A DNA stretch of 64,000 nt. Source: Dokdonia sp. (GTDB lineage Bacteria; Bacteroidota; Bacteroidia; Flavobacteriales; Flavobacteriaceae). Position numbers and translations under genes: made by a program. The number at the start of each line of letters is the position of its first letter. The first letter of the stretch is position 1. This document shows, piece after piece, positions 8,512 to 18,669 of the stretch. Location of the stretch: assembly GCA_020630915.1 (NCBI GenBank), contig JAHDIF010000005.1, positions 142,032 through 206,031 on the forward strand, written 5' to 3'. The notes beneath the pieces were generated by a model. That model saw only the letters and a program-made list of their open reading frames with translations. It was not told where the DNA came from and searched no databases.

Positions 8512-9249
8512 TTAAAATAACAGTTGTATTTCTTTAAGAGAATACTCATTGAGTACTTCATCTTCTTCTAATACAATGAGCTTGCCTAGGTCTGTTACTC
8601 CTTGAATTATGCCTGTAAATAAGGAATTGTCTTTTTTCTTAAAAGTCGAGGGTTTTCCATTCCTGAAAAGATGATTTTCATAATCTTTTTTAATGGTGCT
8701 AAAATCTTTTTGTAAGAGCAAGTCTACATAGTAATGAAATTGCTCGAGCAACAATCTTAAAATTTCCTCCAGTTCAAAATGAATGCCTGTTTCGTTTTTT
8801 ATGGATGTAACCCCTTCAAGACCATTCCATTCTGTCTGATTTACATTGAGGCCTACTCCTATTATCATTGCATGGAGTTGACTTTTTTTTATGACATTTT
8901 CTATCAGAATACCACAAATCTTTTTCTTGTCTGACAATATGTCGTTAGGCCATTTAACACGTACATTTTTAATGAGGAGTTTGTCTAGAACATCTTTTAC
9001 AGCCAGTGAAGCGGCCATAAGTGCATAAAACTGCTCATTTATGGATAGGTTCTTAACCTTTCTAAATACACTGAATGTGAGGTTTTTACCGCTATCTGCA
9101 GCCCAAGATGTACCCATCTGACCTCTTCCTTTAGTTTGTTCCAGTGCCCATACAACCTTGTCATTTTGCAAGTCATCTTTCTTAATTAATAACTTTAAAT
9201 AGTCATTGGTAGAATCAATGGTACGAAGTTTGTCAATTTCTAATTTCAA
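8512..9249 (-). CDS. birA: Biotin-[acetyl-CoA-carboxylase] ligase BirA (monofunctional)
   Basis: It joins biotin to biotin-dependent carboxylases through biotinyl-AMP. The substrate loop GRGQMGTSW, the KWPNDI motif and the KKICGILIEN strand are all visible, followed by the GVGLNVNQ segment. At 245 aa the protein starts directly with the catalytic fold and lacks the N-terminal winged-helix repressor domain of the E. coli enzyme, so it should not regulate transcription. It is divergent from rsfS, with 79 bp between start codons. A likely client, acetyl-CoA carboxylase, has its alpha subunit at 28.2 kb. Confidence 0.93.
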   Translation of the reverse strand: MKLEIDKLRTIDSTNDYLKLLIKKDDLQNDKVVWALEQTKGRGQMGTSWAADSGKNLTFSVFRKVKNLSINEQFYALMAASLAVKDVLDKLLIKNVRVKWPNDILSDKKKICGILIENVIKKSQLHAMIIGVGLNVNQTEWNGLEGVTSIKNETGIHFELEEILRLLLEQFHYYVDLLLQKDFSTIKKDYENHLFRNGKPSTFKKKDNSLFTGIIQGVTDLGKLIVLEEDEVLNEYSLKEIQLLF

Positions 9250-9291
9250 CAGGCAAGTGGTTTAAACTTATGTTAAGATGGATGATAACCA

Positions 9292-9299
9292 TAAATTTG
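9292..9299 (+). promoter_or_regulatory. Probable -7 box (TAAATTTG) of the rsfS-ftsH operon
   Basis: TAAATTTG matches TAnnTTTG and lies 30 bp before the rsfS ATG. No good -33 TTG is seen at 19-23 bp spacing. Confidence 0.45.
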
Positions 9300-9328
9300 T
9301 GATAACTTTGTGTAAATAAAAGGATTTA

Positions 9329-9700
9329 ATGGCAAAAAAAGAAGAAAGCATAGACCAATTAATTGCAAAAATAATCGAAGGGATTGAAGATGTGAAGGGT
9401 CAGAATATTGATATTCTGGATCTTAGAGATATTGAAAATACGGTCTGTGACTATTTTATTATATGCAATGGTACTTCTAATACTCAAGTTGCCGCTATCG
9501 TAAATTCAGTGCAAAAAGTGGTGAGTAAAAGTCTCCAGGAAAAGCCTTGGCACGTTGAAGGAATGGAAAACCAAGAATGGGTACTAATGGATTACATTAA
9601 CGTCGTTGTTCATGTTTTTCAAAAACAAATAAGAGAGTTTTACGATATAGAAAGCCTTTGGGGCGATGCAAAAATCACAACAATAGCCTCAAGCTATTAA
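9329..9700 (+). CDS. rsfS: Ribosomal silencing factor RsfS (Iojap family)
   Basis: RsfS binds ribosomal protein uL14 and blocks subunit joining when nutrients are short. The 123-aa protein shows the family pattern: ILDLRDIENTVCDYFIICNGTSNTQVAAI in the first half, then PWHVEGMENQEWVLMDYINVVVHVF, and the C-terminal YDIESLWGDA. Length is typical. It is the first gene of an operon that continues 11 bp later with ftsH, an arrangement I recall as common in Flavobacteriia. Confidence 0.95.
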   Translation: MAKKEESIDQLIAKIIEGIEDVKGQNIDILDLRDIENTVCDYFIICNGTSNTQVAAIVNSVQKVVSKSLQEKPWHVEGMENQEWVLMDYINVVVHVFQKQIREFYDIESLWGDAKITTIASSY

Positions 9701-9711
9701 AAAGAAATTAA

Positions 9712-11658
9712 ATGTCTAAAGAGAAGAAAAATACACCACAACCCAGTAAACCTAAATTTAGTAACTGGTGGATATATGGACTTATTGCAGTATTATTTAT
9801 TACGATAAGTTTATTTAATGGGGGCAGTGGTCTAAATGAACCTAAAAAAACATCTCTATACCAGTTTAAGGAATACCTTAAAGATGGTGATGTAGCTAAC
9901 ATAGAGATTGTTAATAAACGAATAGCAAAAGTATACCTTACTGCAGAGGCAGAGACTAAAGAGGTGCATAAGAAAGGAAAGAATTCTTCTTTTTTAGCGC
10001 CAGCCGCTGCTGCACCTGATTATAAGTTTGAGTTTGGAGATTTACAAAACTTTGAGAATGACATTAACACAGTTATTGCAGATAATAGTTTAGATACTAG
10101 AGTTACCTACGACACAGAGGGAGATTTGTGGGGTATGATAGCTAGCTTCTTGCCGTTTATACTCATTATTGGAATCTGGATATTTATCATGCGTCGTATG
10201 TCTTCTGGAGGAGGAGGAGGACCAGGAGGGCAAATCTTTAATATTGGTAAATCAAAAGCAAAACTTTTTGATGAAAAGACAGACATCAAGACTTCTTTTA
10301 AAGATGTCGCTGGTTTAGAAGGTGCCAAAGAAGAAATACAAGAAATCGTTGATTTTTTGAAAAACCCTGAAAAATATACAAGCTTAGGCGGAAAAATCCC
10401 TAAAGGAGCTTTACTTGTAGGGCAGCCTGGGACAGGAAAAACACTTCTTGCAAAAGCCGTCGCTGGCGAAGCAAAAGTACCTTTCTTCTCTTTGTCAGGA
10501 TCAGACTTTGTTGAAATGTTTGTAGGTGTAGGAGCCTCTAGAGTGCGAGATCTTTTTAAACAAGCTAAGGAAAAATCACCTTCCATTATTTTTATTGATG
10601 AGATTGATGCAATTGGAAGGGCAAGAGGAAAAAATAATTTCTCAGGTTCTAATGACGAAAGGGAGAATACGCTCAATCAACTTCTAACTGAAATGGATGG
10701 GTTTGGGACGAATACAAATGTAATCGTACTCGCCGCAACAAATCGTGCAGACGTTTTAGATAAGGCGTTAATGAGAGCTGGTCGTTTTGATAGACAGATT
10801 TATGTAGACCTGCCTGATGTAAGAGAAAGAAAAGAAATATTTGAAGTGCATCTAAGACCTCTTAAAAAAATAGAAGACGAATTAGATGTGGACTTTTTAG
10901 CTAAACAAACACCTGGGTTTTCGGGAGCAGATATTGCAAATATGTGTAACGAAGCGGCTTTAATTGCTGCTCGTAAGGGGAATAAAGTAGTAGGAAAGCA
11001 AGATTTTCTTGATGCAGTAGATCGCATAGTTGGTGGTTTGGAAAAGAAAAACAAAATAATCACACCAGATGAGAAACGTGCGATTGCTTTTCACGAAGCT
11101 GGACATGCCACTGTAAGTTGGATGCTAGAGCATGCAGCTCCATTAGTTAAGGTTACGATTGTACCTAGAGGTCAATCTCTGGGAGCAGCTTGGTATCTTC
11201 CAGAAGAACGTCTTATTGTCAGACCAGAACAAATGTTAGACGAAATGTGTGCTGCTCTAGGGGGTAGAGCTGCAGAGAAAGTTATTTTTAATAAAATCTC
11301 AACAGGAGCGTTGAGTGATTTAGAAAAAGTAACGAAACAAGCAAGAATGATGGTGACAGTGTACGGACTTAATGACAAAGTAGGTAACCTCACTTATTAT
11401 GACTCTACTGGGCAGGCAGACAATAGTTTTAATAAGCCTTATAGCGAGAAGACTGCGGAAATTATAGATAAGGAGATATCACAAATTATCGAGAAGCAAT
11501 ATCAGAGAGCTATAGATTTATTAGAAAAAAACAAAGACAAACTTACAGAGCTTGCAGAATATCTTCTTGACAAGGAAGTTATTTTTAAAGATAACCTTGA
11601 AGATATTTTTGGCGAACGTCCGTTTGGAAAAAAAGAAGCGCCAGAAGTAATAGCTTAA
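9712..11658 (+). CDS. ftsH: ATP-dependent zinc metalloprotease FtsH
   Basis: A membrane-anchored AAA+ protease that degrades misfolded and regulatory membrane proteins. Order: a first membrane segment (about 19-36), a periplasmic FtsH extracellular domain (about 45-135), a second membrane segment (143-160), a glycine-rich linker, the AAA domain with Walker A GQPGTGKT (237-244), Walker [10 protein letters not shown] and the second region of homology ([20 protein letters not shown]), and the peptidase domain with HEAGH (461-465) as the zinc site. All catalytic residues are present. The extracellular domain has an Ala/Pro/Lys-rich insert at about 85-102. A clear hairpin terminator follows, although the downstream genes read the same way. 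Confidence 0.97.
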   Translation: MSKEKKNTPQPSKPKFSNWWIYGLIAVLFITISLFNGGSGLNEPKKTSLYQFKEYLKDGDVANIEIVNKRIAKVYLTAEAETKEVHKKGKNSSFLAPAAAAPDYKFEFGDLQNFENDINTVIADNSLDTRVTYDTEGDLWGMIASFLPFILIIGIWIFIMRRMSSGGGGGPGGQIFNIGKSKAKLFDEKTDIKTSFKDVAGLEGAKEEIQEIVDFLKNPEKYTSLGGKIPKGALLVGQPGTGKTLLAKAVAGEAKVPFFSLSGSDFVEMFVGVGASRVRDLFKQAKEKSPSIIFIDEIDAIGRARGKNNFSGSNDERENTLNQLLTEMDGFGTNTNVIVLAATNRADVLDKALMRAGRFDRQIYVDLPDVRERKEIFEVHLRPLKKIEDELDVDFLAKQTPGFSGADIANMCNEAALIAARKGNKVVGKQDFLDAVDRIVGGLEKKNKIITPDEKRAIAFHEAGHATVSWMLEHAAPLVKVTIVPRGQSLGAAWYLPEERLIVRPEQMLDEMCAALGGRAAEKVIFNKISTGALSDLEKVTKQARMMVTVYGLNDKVGNLTYYDSTGQADNSFNKPYSEKTAEIIDKEISQIIEKQYQRAIDLLEKNKDKLTELAEYLLDKEVIFKDNLEDIFGERPFGKKEAPEVIA

Positions 11659-11682
11659 ATTTTTCACAAAGAAAAGAAAATC

Positions 11683-11721
11683 AAAACTTGATGTAGCCTA
11701 TGGTTATTTCAAGTTTTTTTA
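11683..11721 (+). terminator. Hairpin terminator or attenuator after ftsH
   Basis: The stem aaaacttga / tcaagtttt (11683-11691 with 11709-11717) runs into a T tract. It lies 25 bp after the ftsH stop and just before the LUD gene, so it may only partly separate the two transcripts. Confidence 0.6.
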
Positions 11722-11760
11722 TATTTGATAAAATGTATTTGCAATAAGCAAATCTGCACT

Positions 11761-12372
11761 ATGAGTCTTTTTGGTAAATTATTTAAAAAGTCCAGCTCAA
11801 AAGCCCCTCCAGAAGCAGGGGAAGAAATGGAGCGCAGTAAATATATGCCAGATATAGATACTCCTGCAGATGAGCGATTTACAAAAAATTTTATTTACAA
11901 TGGAGGTAAGTTTCTCTACGGTTTAAACGTAGATGAGGTACATAGTAATTTTGATAATATCTTACTTGAGAATGATTGGTATGAGAAGGAAGTATTATGC
12001 CTTGATGAGAATCTTATGGATGTTTTTAAAGGGTATAATCTTCAATTTGGAAAAAAAAGAACCTCATCCTTCTTTTTGACTACCTGTGAGAGTTTAGTGG
12101 CAGATAATGGATCTCTTTTAGTTTGCTCCAAGCAACTTAAGGAAATGAAATTAAAGGATTTCCCTAGAGATATGGTAGTTTATGCTACAACGAGTCAAAT
12201 TGTAAATAGTATAGGAGAAGGTTTACGGATTATAAAAAATGGAAATAAGGGAAGCATACCCACAAATATTACGACCATAAAGCATTTTGAAGCGTTAAAG
12301 GATGATAAGAATTTTATGACGTATGGAAGTAGTGCTAAAAATCTTTACCTATTACTACTAGAGGATTTATAA
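11761..12372 (+). CDS. LUD-domain (LutC/YkgG-like) protein
   Basis: The 203-aa protein resembles the LUD domain found in subunits of LutABC lactate oxidation complexes, with the C-terminal block ITLATTSQ-like VVYATTSQIVNSIGEGL and a preceding CESLVADNGSLLV segment. The ATG at 11761 (MSLFGKLFKKSS) is chosen over an in-frame start at 11725, which would add a cysteine-rich stretch unlike the family. No lutA or lutB is nearby. It sits between ftsH and cdsA, 1 bp before cdsA. A role in lactate use is therefore doubtful, and the real function is unknown. Confidence 0.8.
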   Translation: MSLFGKLFKKSSSKAPPEAGEEMERSKYMPDIDTPADERFTKNFIYNGGKFLYGLNVDEVHSNFDNILLENDWYEKEVLCLDENLMDVFKGYNLQFGKKRTSSFFLTTCESLVADNGSLLVCSKQLKEMKLKDFPRDMVVYATTSQIVNSIGEGLRIIKNGNKGSIPTNITTIKHFEALKDDKNFMTYGSSAKNLYLLLLEDL

Positions 12373-12373
12373 T

Positions 12374-13177
12374 ATGCGCGAAATAATTATTAGAGGACTA
12401 TCTGGTCTACTTTATGTTGCGTTATTATTATTGGCAATTTTCTCATATGAGACCAGTTTTTTAATTCTTTTTCTGATTTTTGGAGGGATTACATCCTACG
12501 AGTTTTTAAAACTTGTAAATGTTAAATCATATCTTCCCTATATTGTATTATTAACATTAGTTTGGATACTGTGCTTTTATAGGCTGGGTGACTGGGCGAT
12601 ACTTTTTTATTTGGCCTTAGTCATTTGTGTCAACCTTTTCCTAATTAAGAAATTGATTAAACCAGGCGACTCTCGTATTAATATTGTTCAAAAGTATGCT
12701 TACAGCACTTTTTATATATCAGGAGGTGTAGTTTTTACCATATTACTTCCTTCTTATAGAGGAGAGTATACGTCTTATTTAGTAGCCGGAGTGTTTGCAC
12801 TGATTTGGATAAATGATACGTTTGCTTTTATCGTAGGTAAGAGTATAGGAAAGCATAAATTACTAGAGCGGATCTCACCTAAAAAAACCATTGAAGGGTT
12901 TGTAGGAGGAGCAGTGTTTTCTTGCATCGCTAGTATATTTATTTATAATTTTACTGGACTGCTGTCCATCTCTTTATGGATTACGGTAGCCGTAGTTACT
13001 TCAATTTTTGGGACTTTAGGAGATCTTATTCAATCTCAATTAAAACGTCAGGCTGGAGTAAAGGACAGTGGTCAACTAATGCCTGGACATGGTGGTATAT
13101 TTGATAGATTAGATAGTATCATTTTTGCAAGCCCTTTTATTTATTTGTTTTTAATTGTATTAGAATATGTTTCATAA
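12374..13177 (+). CDS. cdsA: Phosphatidate cytidylyltransferase CdsA
   Basis: It makes CDP-diacylglycerol from phosphatidate and CTP at the inner membrane. The 267-aa protein has about seven or eight hydrophobic segments and the CDP-DAG synthase signature in QSQLKRQAGVKDSGQLMPGHGG, followed by FDRLDSI, which carries the conserved acidic residues. It starts 1 bp after the LUD gene and overlaps psd by 11 bp, so translation is probably coupled. Together with psd it covers two steps of phosphatidylethanolamine synthesis. The intervening phosphatidylserine synthase is not in the window. Confidence 0.95.
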   Translation: MREIIIRGLSGLLYVALLLLAIFSYETSFLILFLIFGGITSYEFLKLVNVKSYLPYIVLLTLVWILCFYRLGDWAILFYLALVICVNLFLIKKLIKPGDSRINIVQKYAYSTFYISGGVVFTILLPSYRGEYTSYLVAGVFALIWINDTFAFIVGKSIGKHKLLERISPKKTIEGFVGGAVFSCIASIFIYNFTGLLSISLWITVAVVTSIFGTLGDLIQSQLKRQAGVKDSGQLMPGHGGIFDRLDSIIFASPFIYLFLIVLEYVS

Positions 13178-13817
13178 AGAAGGAAGTAAAATAATAGCTA
13201 TCGCTTTAGGTCTTTTTACCGTAGGATTGCTAAGCGCAAATAGATTTATAGAACAACAATGGTTGTTTTATGCAATAGCGGCTGTTTTGATAACATTATT
13301 AGTTCTTATACTTCAGTTTTTTAGAAACCCAGCCCGTATAGCTCCTAATGACCCTTCAAAAATCGTCTCTCCTGTAGATGGCAAGGTAGTAGTAATAGAA
13401 GAGGTTTATGAGCCAGAATATTTTAAAGATAAGCGCTTGCAAGTATCTGTATTTATGTCTCCTCTTAATGTCCATGTCACGAGATATCCAGGTGGTGGTA
13501 ATGTAACGTATAGTAAGTACCATCCAGGAAAGTACTTAGTGGCTTGGCACCCCAAAGCAAGTACAGAGAACGAACGCTCTACGGTTGTTGTAAAGACAGA
13601 GAAGTTTGGAGAGATAATGCATAGACAAATTGCTGGGGCACTTGCAAAACGTATTGTAAATTATGCAGATGTGGGCCAGGAAGTAGGACAAGGAAGTGAG
13701 AGTGGATTTATAAAATTTGGGTCTCGAGTGGATATCTATTTACCAATAGGAACTAAAATAGATGTGGCTCTCAATCAGAAAGTAAAAGGTGCATCTTCAA
13801 TAATAGCAAGCATGTAA
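13167..13817 (+). CDS. psd: Phosphatidylserine decarboxylase (short, archaeal/Bacteroidota type)
   Basis: It decarboxylates phosphatidylserine to phosphatidylethanolamine using a pyruvoyl group made by self-cleavage. The 216-aa protein has two N-terminal membrane segments (about 8-23 and 33-50), then FFRNPARIAP, SPVDGKVV, FMSPLNVHVTRYP and the cleavage site KFGSR with Ser186 as the expected pyruvoyl precursor. The canonical LGST is FGSR here, as in the short subfamily. It overlaps cdsA upstream, and its last base is shared with the next start codon (TAATG). Confidence 0.94.
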   Translation: MFHKEGSKIIAIALGLFTVGLLSANRFIEQQWLFYAIAAVLITLLVLILQFFRNPARIAPNDPSKIVSPVDGKVVVIEEVYEPEYFKDKRLQVSVFMSPLNVHVTRYPGGGNVTYSKYHPGKYLVAWHPKASTENERSTVVVKTEKFGEIMHRQIAGALAKRIVNYADVGQEVGQGSESGFIKFGSRVDIYLPIGTKIDVALNQKVKGASSIIASM

Positions 13818-14080
13818 TGAAGGATGAAGCACTCCATAAATCGTTTGAGGAGGCTTATAAAATGGCAGGTGAATCGCGTCAAGAGTTCCCGCCAGATGTG
13901 TTGCTCAAATTTTATGCCTTGTATAAGCAAGCTACGCAAGAACAACGACTGACATCTCAAGATGGGGAACATGAATTGGTTAGCGCTTTTAAAATGAATG
14001 CAATGTTACAAGTAAAGCATTTAAGCTCTAATGAGGCAAAAGAAGCCTACATAGAACTCGCTCGAAAGCACGTAAAATAA
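13817..14080 (+). CDS. Acyl-CoA-binding protein (ACBP)
   Basis: The 87-aa protein matches the four-helix ACBP fold that carries long-chain acyl-CoA: LHKSFEEAYKMA in helix 1, then the signature LLKFYALYKQATQ with the conserved Tyr and Lys that contact the CoA, and the C-terminal EAKEAYIELARK. The fold is widespread in eukaryotes and scattered in bacteria. It is the last gene of the cdsA-psd unit, starting on the last base of the psd stop codon. This suggests acyl-CoA delivery to phospholipid synthesis or turnover. Confidence 0.92.
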   Translation: MKDEALHKSFEEAYKMAGESRQEFPPDVLLKFYALYKQATQEQRLTSQDGEHELVSAFKMNAMLQVKHLSSNEAKEAYIELARKHVK

Positions 14081-14126
14081 CAATGACTTTCTAGAAAAAA
14101 CGCCATTGTTGCCCATATGTATTTAT

Positions 14127-16760
14127 CTATTTTAAACTACTAAGTCTTTTTTCTAAAGCTTCTATCTTCGCTTCGGCGTCTGCCATTTTTTGGCGTTCTA
14201 TAGAAACTACATTCTCTGGAGCATTGTTTACAAAGCGTTCGTTTGATAGCTTTTTAGAAACAGACATCAAGAAACCTTTCGTGTATTTGAGCTCTTCTTC
14301 AATTTTGGCTACTTCTGCTTCCACATCTATAGCTCCCGCGAGAGGGATAAAGTATTCATTAGATTTTACTCTAAAAGAAAGGGCACCTTCTAAGGGCGCT
14401 TTCGCGAAAGCGATCTCACTCACATTACCTAATTTTGCAATTATCGTGTCAAAATCAGAAGAAGCATTCTCGTTACTTACAACGTGCAATTCTATCTGAT
14501 CTTTAAATGCAATGTTTTTACTTTTACGAATAGTCCTAATTCCTGAAACTACCTGAGAAGCATAGTCAAAGTCTGCAATAATTTGTGCGTTTACAACTCC
14601 TTGCTCCGGCCAGCGATTTATGATTAAAGCCTCTTCTGGTGTTCGATCTGCAATGGTTTGCCAAATTTCTTCAGTGGCAAACGGGGCAAACGGATGTAAA
14701 ATACGTAAGTTATTTTCTAACGCTTCGATTATAGCGTTATAAGTAGTACGATCCATAGGTTGCTGGTAGGCTGGTTTTGCAATCTCTAATAGCCAACTAC
14801 AGAAATCATCCCATATAAGCTTATAGGTCGCCATAAGGGCATCACTTATACGATATTTTGAGAAATGATCTTCTATTTCTATAAGCGTTTGCTGGAATCT
14901 GGCATTGTACCATTCAAGCCCTTTTTTGCTGGATTCAGGTTGCTTTATAGTATCACTTACGTCCCATCCTTTTATCAACCTAAAGGCATTCCATATCTTA
15001 TTAACAAACCCTTTTCCTTGGTTACAAAGGTCTTCGTCAAACATTAGGTCATTACCTGCAGCACTACTTAAAAGCAACCCTACACGCACACCATCTGCTC
15101 CGTAAGCTTCTATAAGTTTTAAAGCATCTGGAGAGTTCCCTAATGATTTAGACATCTTACGACGCTGCTTGTCACGTACAAGCCCAGTAAGATATACATT
15201 CTCAAAAGGACGCTTATCTGTATACTCATATCCTGCAATGATCATACGGGCAACCCAGAAAAATAAAATATCTGGCCCTGTTACAAGATCATTGGTAGGA
15301 TAATAGTACTTAAATTCTTCATTCTCTGGATTGCGCACTCCGTCAAAAACACTCATAGGCCATAACCACGAAGAAAACCAAGTGTCTAGTGCGTCTTCGT
15401 CTTGGCGTAAATCTGCGGCAGTAAGAGTTTCGTTGCCAGTACGCTTTCGCGAAAGCGTAACAGCATCTTCTATTGTCTCTGCTACTACAAAATCTTCTTT
15501 TCCATCACCAAAATAGTAGGCAGGAATTTGCTGTCCCCACCATAGTTGGCGCGAAATATTCCAATCACGGATATTTTCCATCCAGTGGCGGTAGGTGTTT
15601 TCAAACTTTTTTGGGAAGAGTTTTACATCACCTGTTTCTAGCACCGAAGTGATAGCAGGTTTTACAAGATCTTCCATTTTGAGGAACCATTGGTCAGAAA
15701 GACGTGGCTCTATAACTGCCTTGGTGCGTTCTGAAGTCCCTACTTTGTTAATGTGGTTTTCAGTTTTGATAAGAACACCACTTTCTTCTAGTTCTGTTTT
15801 AATGTTCTTGCGGCATTCAAAACGATCTTGCCCTTCATAATGCAGTCCAAAACTATTGAGAGAGGCATCTTCATTAAAGATGTCAATCACTTCTAGGTTG
15901 TGCTTGTCACCTAAAACTTTGTCATTTTCATCGTGAGCAGGAGTCACTTTAAGGCATCCAGTTCCAAACTCAACATCTACATAGTCATCTTCTATAATAG
16001 GAATTACTCGTCCAGAGATAGGAACAATGGCCTTCTTGCCTTTTAAATGTGTAAAACGCTCATCGTTAGGGTTAATACAGATTGCTGTATCTCCAAAGAT
16101 GGTCTCTGGCCTTGTAGTTGCAATCGTTAAGGTGTCCTCAGATCCCTCTATTTTATAGTTTATGTAGTAAAGAAGCCCCTGTTTTTCTATGTGTATTACC
16201 TCTTCATCAGACAAGGTGGTTTTTGCTTCAGGATCCCAGTTTACCATTCGATAGCCTCTATAGATAAGACCTTTATTGTATAAATCTACAAAGGTTTTTA
16301 TTACAGACTCATTCATATGTGGGTCCATCGTAAAGGCCGTACGATCCCAATCACAAGAAGCTCCTAGTTTTTTGAGTTGTTCTAGAATAACACCTCCATA
16401 CTCATCCTTCCACTCATACGCGTGCTTTAAAAATTCTTCCCTTGTGAGGTCTGACTTCTTTATGCCTTGATCTGCTAGTTTTGCAACTACTTTTGCCTCT
16501 GTGGCGATAGATGCGTGATCAGTTCCAGGAACCCAACAAGCATTTTTACCCAGTAAACGAGCACGTCTTATCAAGACATCTTGAATAGTATTGTTAAGCA
16601 TATGCCCCATGTGTAGCACACCAGTGACATTAGGAGGCGGTATAACAATTGTATACGGCTCTCTATTATCAGGTGTAGAATGGAAAAAATTATGTTCCAT
16701 CCAGTAGCGATACCACTTGTCTTCTACCTGTGATGCATCATATTTTGAAGCTATGCTCAT
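14127..16760 (-). CDS. valS: Valyl-tRNA synthetase
   Basis: It charges tRNA-Val. The 877-aa class I synthetase has [21 protein letters not shown] (HIGH-type motif at 50-53), the editing domain with [13 protein letters not shown], the [17 protein letters not shown] block, the [13 protein letters not shown] catalytic loop and a C-terminal coiled-coil arm. Two copies of the dispersed palindrome lie inside it: LSRKR in the segment before [13 protein letters not shown], and AFAKA in the C-terminal anticodon/arm region. Both replace residues that vary in the family. The gene stands alone, convergent with the acbp operon. Confidence 0.97.
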   Translation of the reverse strand: MSIASKYDASQVEDKWYRYWMEHNFFHSTPDNREPYTIVIPPPNVTGVLHMGHMLNNTIQDVLIRRARLLGKNACWVPGTDHASIATEAKVVAKLADQGIKKSDLTREEFLKHAYEWKDEYGGVILEQLKKLGASCDWDRTAFTMDPHMNESVIKTFVDLYNKGLIYRGYRMVNWDPEAKTTLSDEEVIHIEKQGLLYYINYKIEGSEDTLTIATTRPETIFGDTAICINPNDERFTHLKGKKAIVPISGRVIPIIEDDYVDVEFGTGCLKVTPAHDENDKVLGDKHNLEVIDIFNEDASLNSFGLHYEGQDRFECRKNIKTELEESGVLIKTENHINKVGTSERTKAVIEPRLSDQWFLKMEDLVKPAITSVLETGDVKLFPKKFENTYRHWMENIRDWNISRQLWWGQQIPAYYFGDGKEDFVVAETIEDAVTLSRKRTGNETLTAADLRQDEDALDTWFSSWLWPMSVFDGVRNPENEEFKYYYPTNDLVTGPDILFFWVARMIIAGYEYTDKRPFENVYLTGLVRDKQRRKMSKSLGNSPDALKLIEAYGADGVRVGLLLSSAAGNDLMFDEDLCNQGKGFVNKIWNAFRLIKGWDVSDTIKQPESSKKGLEWYNARFQQTLIEIEDHFSKYRISDALMATYKLIWDDFCSWLLEIAKPAYQQPMDRTTYNAIIEALENNLRILHPFAPFATEEIWQTIADRTPEEALIINRWPEQGVVNAQIIADFDYASQVVSGIRTIRKSKNIAFKDQIELHVVSNENASSDFDTIIAKLGNVSEIAFAKAPLEGALSFRVKSNEYFIPLAGAIDVEAEVAKIEEELKYTKGFLMSVSKKLSNERFVNNAPENVVSIERQKMADAEAKIEALEKRLSSLK
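14397..14412. repeat. Dispersed palindrome copy 3 (16 bp perfect)
   Basis: cgctttcgcgaaagcg lies in the 3' part of valS and is read on the minus strand as A-F-A-K-A. Confidence 0.95.
15440..15459. repeat. Dispersed palindrome copy 4 (20 bp perfect)
   Basis: tacgctttcgcgaaagcgta lies in the middle of valS, 1 kb from copy 3, and is read in a different frame as T-L-S-R-K-R. Confidence 0.95.
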
Positions 16761-16941
16761 AGTTTGGTCTGATTATTGTCTTAATAAGTTTACAAAAGTA
16801 AAGATAACAGTAGGATTTAGAAATTAAGACGGTGTGTTTTTCAAGTTTATCGATGAACAACGTTAAGTGAGCAATGTTAATATCATTATTTGGTCACAGA
16901 AACAATTCTGACTATTTTTATAGTCCTCAAATATTTGAATT

Positions 16942-17337
16942 ATGAAAAAAATAATAGTATTACTTATCGCTGGCCTAATGTCAATGGGTATGTTAGCCCA
17001 AGAAAAGAAAGCAGCTATTCTATTTGAAAGTGATGTAGTAGATTACGGCGAAGTTGCATATGGAGATGATGGTGTGCGTAAGTTTAAGTTTACAAATACA
17101 GGAGATGATATTTTAATCATTTCCCGTGTATATTCAACTTGTGGATGTACGATTCCTAAAAAGCCCGAGGCCCCTGTACAACCAGGAGAGACAGGAGAAA
17201 TTGAGGTGAAGTATGATACAAAGCGCCCTGGCCCTATACGAAAGACGATTACAGTATATTCTAATGCATCTCAAATACCACATACTTTAAAAATAAAAGG
17301 AAAAGTATTACCAGAAGCTTCTGTAGAAGGTAAATAA
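16942..17337 (+). CDS. Secreted DUF1573 protein
   Basis: A signal peptide (MKKIIVLLIAGLMSMGMLAQ) is followed by one DUF1573 immunoglobulin-like domain of about 105 residues. It shows the family pattern: DYGEVAYGDDGVRKFKFTNTGDDILII, the STCGC(T)-type motif in YSTCGCTIPKKP, and PGETGEIEVKYDTKRPGPIRKTITVYSN. The domain is very common in Bacteroidota and has no assigned activity. The protein should be periplasmic or surface-exposed. It is monocistronic, with its own strong terminator. Confidence 0.92.
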   Translation: MKKIIVLLIAGLMSMGMLAQEKKAAILFESDVVDYGEVAYGDDGVRKFKFTNTGDDILIISRVYSTCGCTIPKKPEAPVQPGETGEIEVKYDTKRPGPIRKTITVYSNASQIPHTLKIKGKVLPEASVEGK

Positions 17338-17362
17338 TTGTAGCTTTTAAAACAATTTATAG

Positions 17363-17390
17363 AAAGTCGCTTACAAGCGACTTTTTTTTG
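17363..17390 (+). terminator. Terminator after the DUF1573 gene
   Basis: The stem aagtcgctt / aagcgactt (17364-17382, 2-nt loop) is followed by eight T residues. Confidence 0.9.
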
Positions 17391-17414
17391 TGATTAACCT
17401 CAGGGTTTTTTATG

Positions 17415-17447
17415 TTGAGATACAAAAGAAATGCCAATATAAATTTG
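17415..17447 (+). promoter_or_regulatory. Promoter of the aminotransferase-murB unit
   Basis: TTG at 17415-17417, a 22-bp spacer, then TAAATTTG at 17440-17447 fits the Bacteroidota -33/-7 pattern. The start codon lies 30 bp downstream. Confidence 0.6.
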
Positions 17448-17477
17448 CATTTTTGCAACGGAATAAAATAGAAAACT

Positions 17478-18668
17478 ATGCCGTCTATATCACAAAAAGG
17501 GCAATTAATGCCTCAATCTCCTATTCGTAAATTGGTCCCTTTTGCAGAGGCTGCAAAAACTAGAGGGGTAGAAATACATCACCTCAACATAGGGCAACCA
17601 GATATTAAAACTCCAGAAGGAGCATTAAATGCAGTAAGAAATACAAATATCGAAGTACTTGCTTATTCTCATAGTGCTGGATTTGCTTCTTACAGAAATA
17701 AACTAGCGTCTTATTATAAAAGAAATGGTATAGAAGTAGATACTTCAGATATTATCGTGAGCACCGGAGGATCTGAGGCTTTATTATTTGCGATGGGTAG
17801 TATTACAGATCCAGGTGATGAAATTATTATCCCAGAACCTTTTTATGCAAATTATAATGGTTTTGCTACCGCTAGCGGAGTGCAAGTAGTCCCTGTAATA
17901 TCAACTTTAGAAGAAGGTTTTGCTTTGCCTCCTATTGCAGATTTCGAAAAACTTATAAGTGATAAGACCAAAGCAATAGTAATTTGTAATCCTGGTAACC
18001 CTACTGGATATCTTTATTCCAAAGAAGAAATTGAACAGCTTGCAATCTTAGTAAAAAAGCACGATCTCTTTTTAATAGCAGATGAGGTGTATAGAGAGTT
18101 TGCATATGATGGTTTACAACACCACTCTGTAATGTCACAAAGAGACATAGACGATCATACGATTATGATTGATTCTGTTTCAAAAAGATACTCTATGTGT
18201 GGTGCGCGTATAGGTTGTATTGTGAGTAGGAATAAAGAAGTAATCGCAACGGCAATGAAGTTTGCACAGGCTCGTTTGAGTCCGCCTACTTTTGCACAGC
18301 TAGCGGCAGAGGCTGCTTTAGATACGCCAGATAGTTATTTCACGCAAGTGATAGAAGAATATGTAGCACGAAGAGATACGCTAGTCCAAGGTTTAGAAAG
18401 TATTCCAGGAGTAAAAGTAGCAAAACCTAAAGGTGCTTTTTATTGTATTGCAGAGCTGCCCGTAAAAAATGCAGATCACTTTGCGCAGTGGCTTCTAGAG
18501 TCTTTTGATCTTAATGGTAAGACAGCGATGGTAGCCCCAGCAGCTGGATTTTATTCCAGTAATGGCGTAGGGCTTAATCAAGTGCGCATCGCTTATGTTT
18601 TAGAAGAAAGCGCTCTCAAAGAGGCGGTAGAGATCTTAAGAGAAGCGCTTAAAGTATATCAAGATTAA
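17478..18668 (+). CDS. Class I/II pyridoxal-phosphate aminotransferase (aspartate-type)
   Basis: The 396-aa protein has the fold-type I aminotransferase motifs: LNIGQPDIKTPEGAL at the N-terminus, STGGSEALLFAMG (phosphate-binding helix), CNPGNPTGYLYS, LIADEVYREF (cofactor Asp) and DSVSKRYSMCGARIG with the Schiff-base Lys, then the substrate Arg in NQVRIAY. The substrate cannot be fixed from sequence; aspartate or an aromatic amino acid is likely. It starts 30 bp after a good promoter and ends 1 bp before murB, so the two are probably cotranscribed. Confidence 0.9.
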   Translation: MPSISQKGQLMPQSPIRKLVPFAEAAKTRGVEIHHLNIGQPDIKTPEGALNAVRNTNIEVLAYSHSAGFASYRNKLASYYKRNGIEVDTSDIIVSTGGSEALLFAMGSITDPGDEIIIPEPFYANYNGFATASGVQVVPVISTLEEGFALPPIADFEKLISDKTKAIVICNPGNPTGYLYSKEEIEQLAILVKKHDLFLIADEVYREFAYDGLQHHSVMSQRDIDDHTIMIDSVSKRYSMCGARIGCIVSRNKEVIATAMKFAQARLSPPTFAQLAAEAALDTPDSYFTQVIEEYVARRDTLVQGLESIPGVKVAKPKGAFYCIAELPVKNADHFAQWLLESFDLNGKTAMVAPAAGFYSSNGVGLNQVRIAYVLEESALKEAVEILREALKVYQD

Positions 18669-18669
18669 G

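Noticed and set aside
11725..11760. Upstream start of the LUD-domain gene
   Set aside because: It adds a cysteine-rich stretch absent from the family and begins within a few bases of the terminator.
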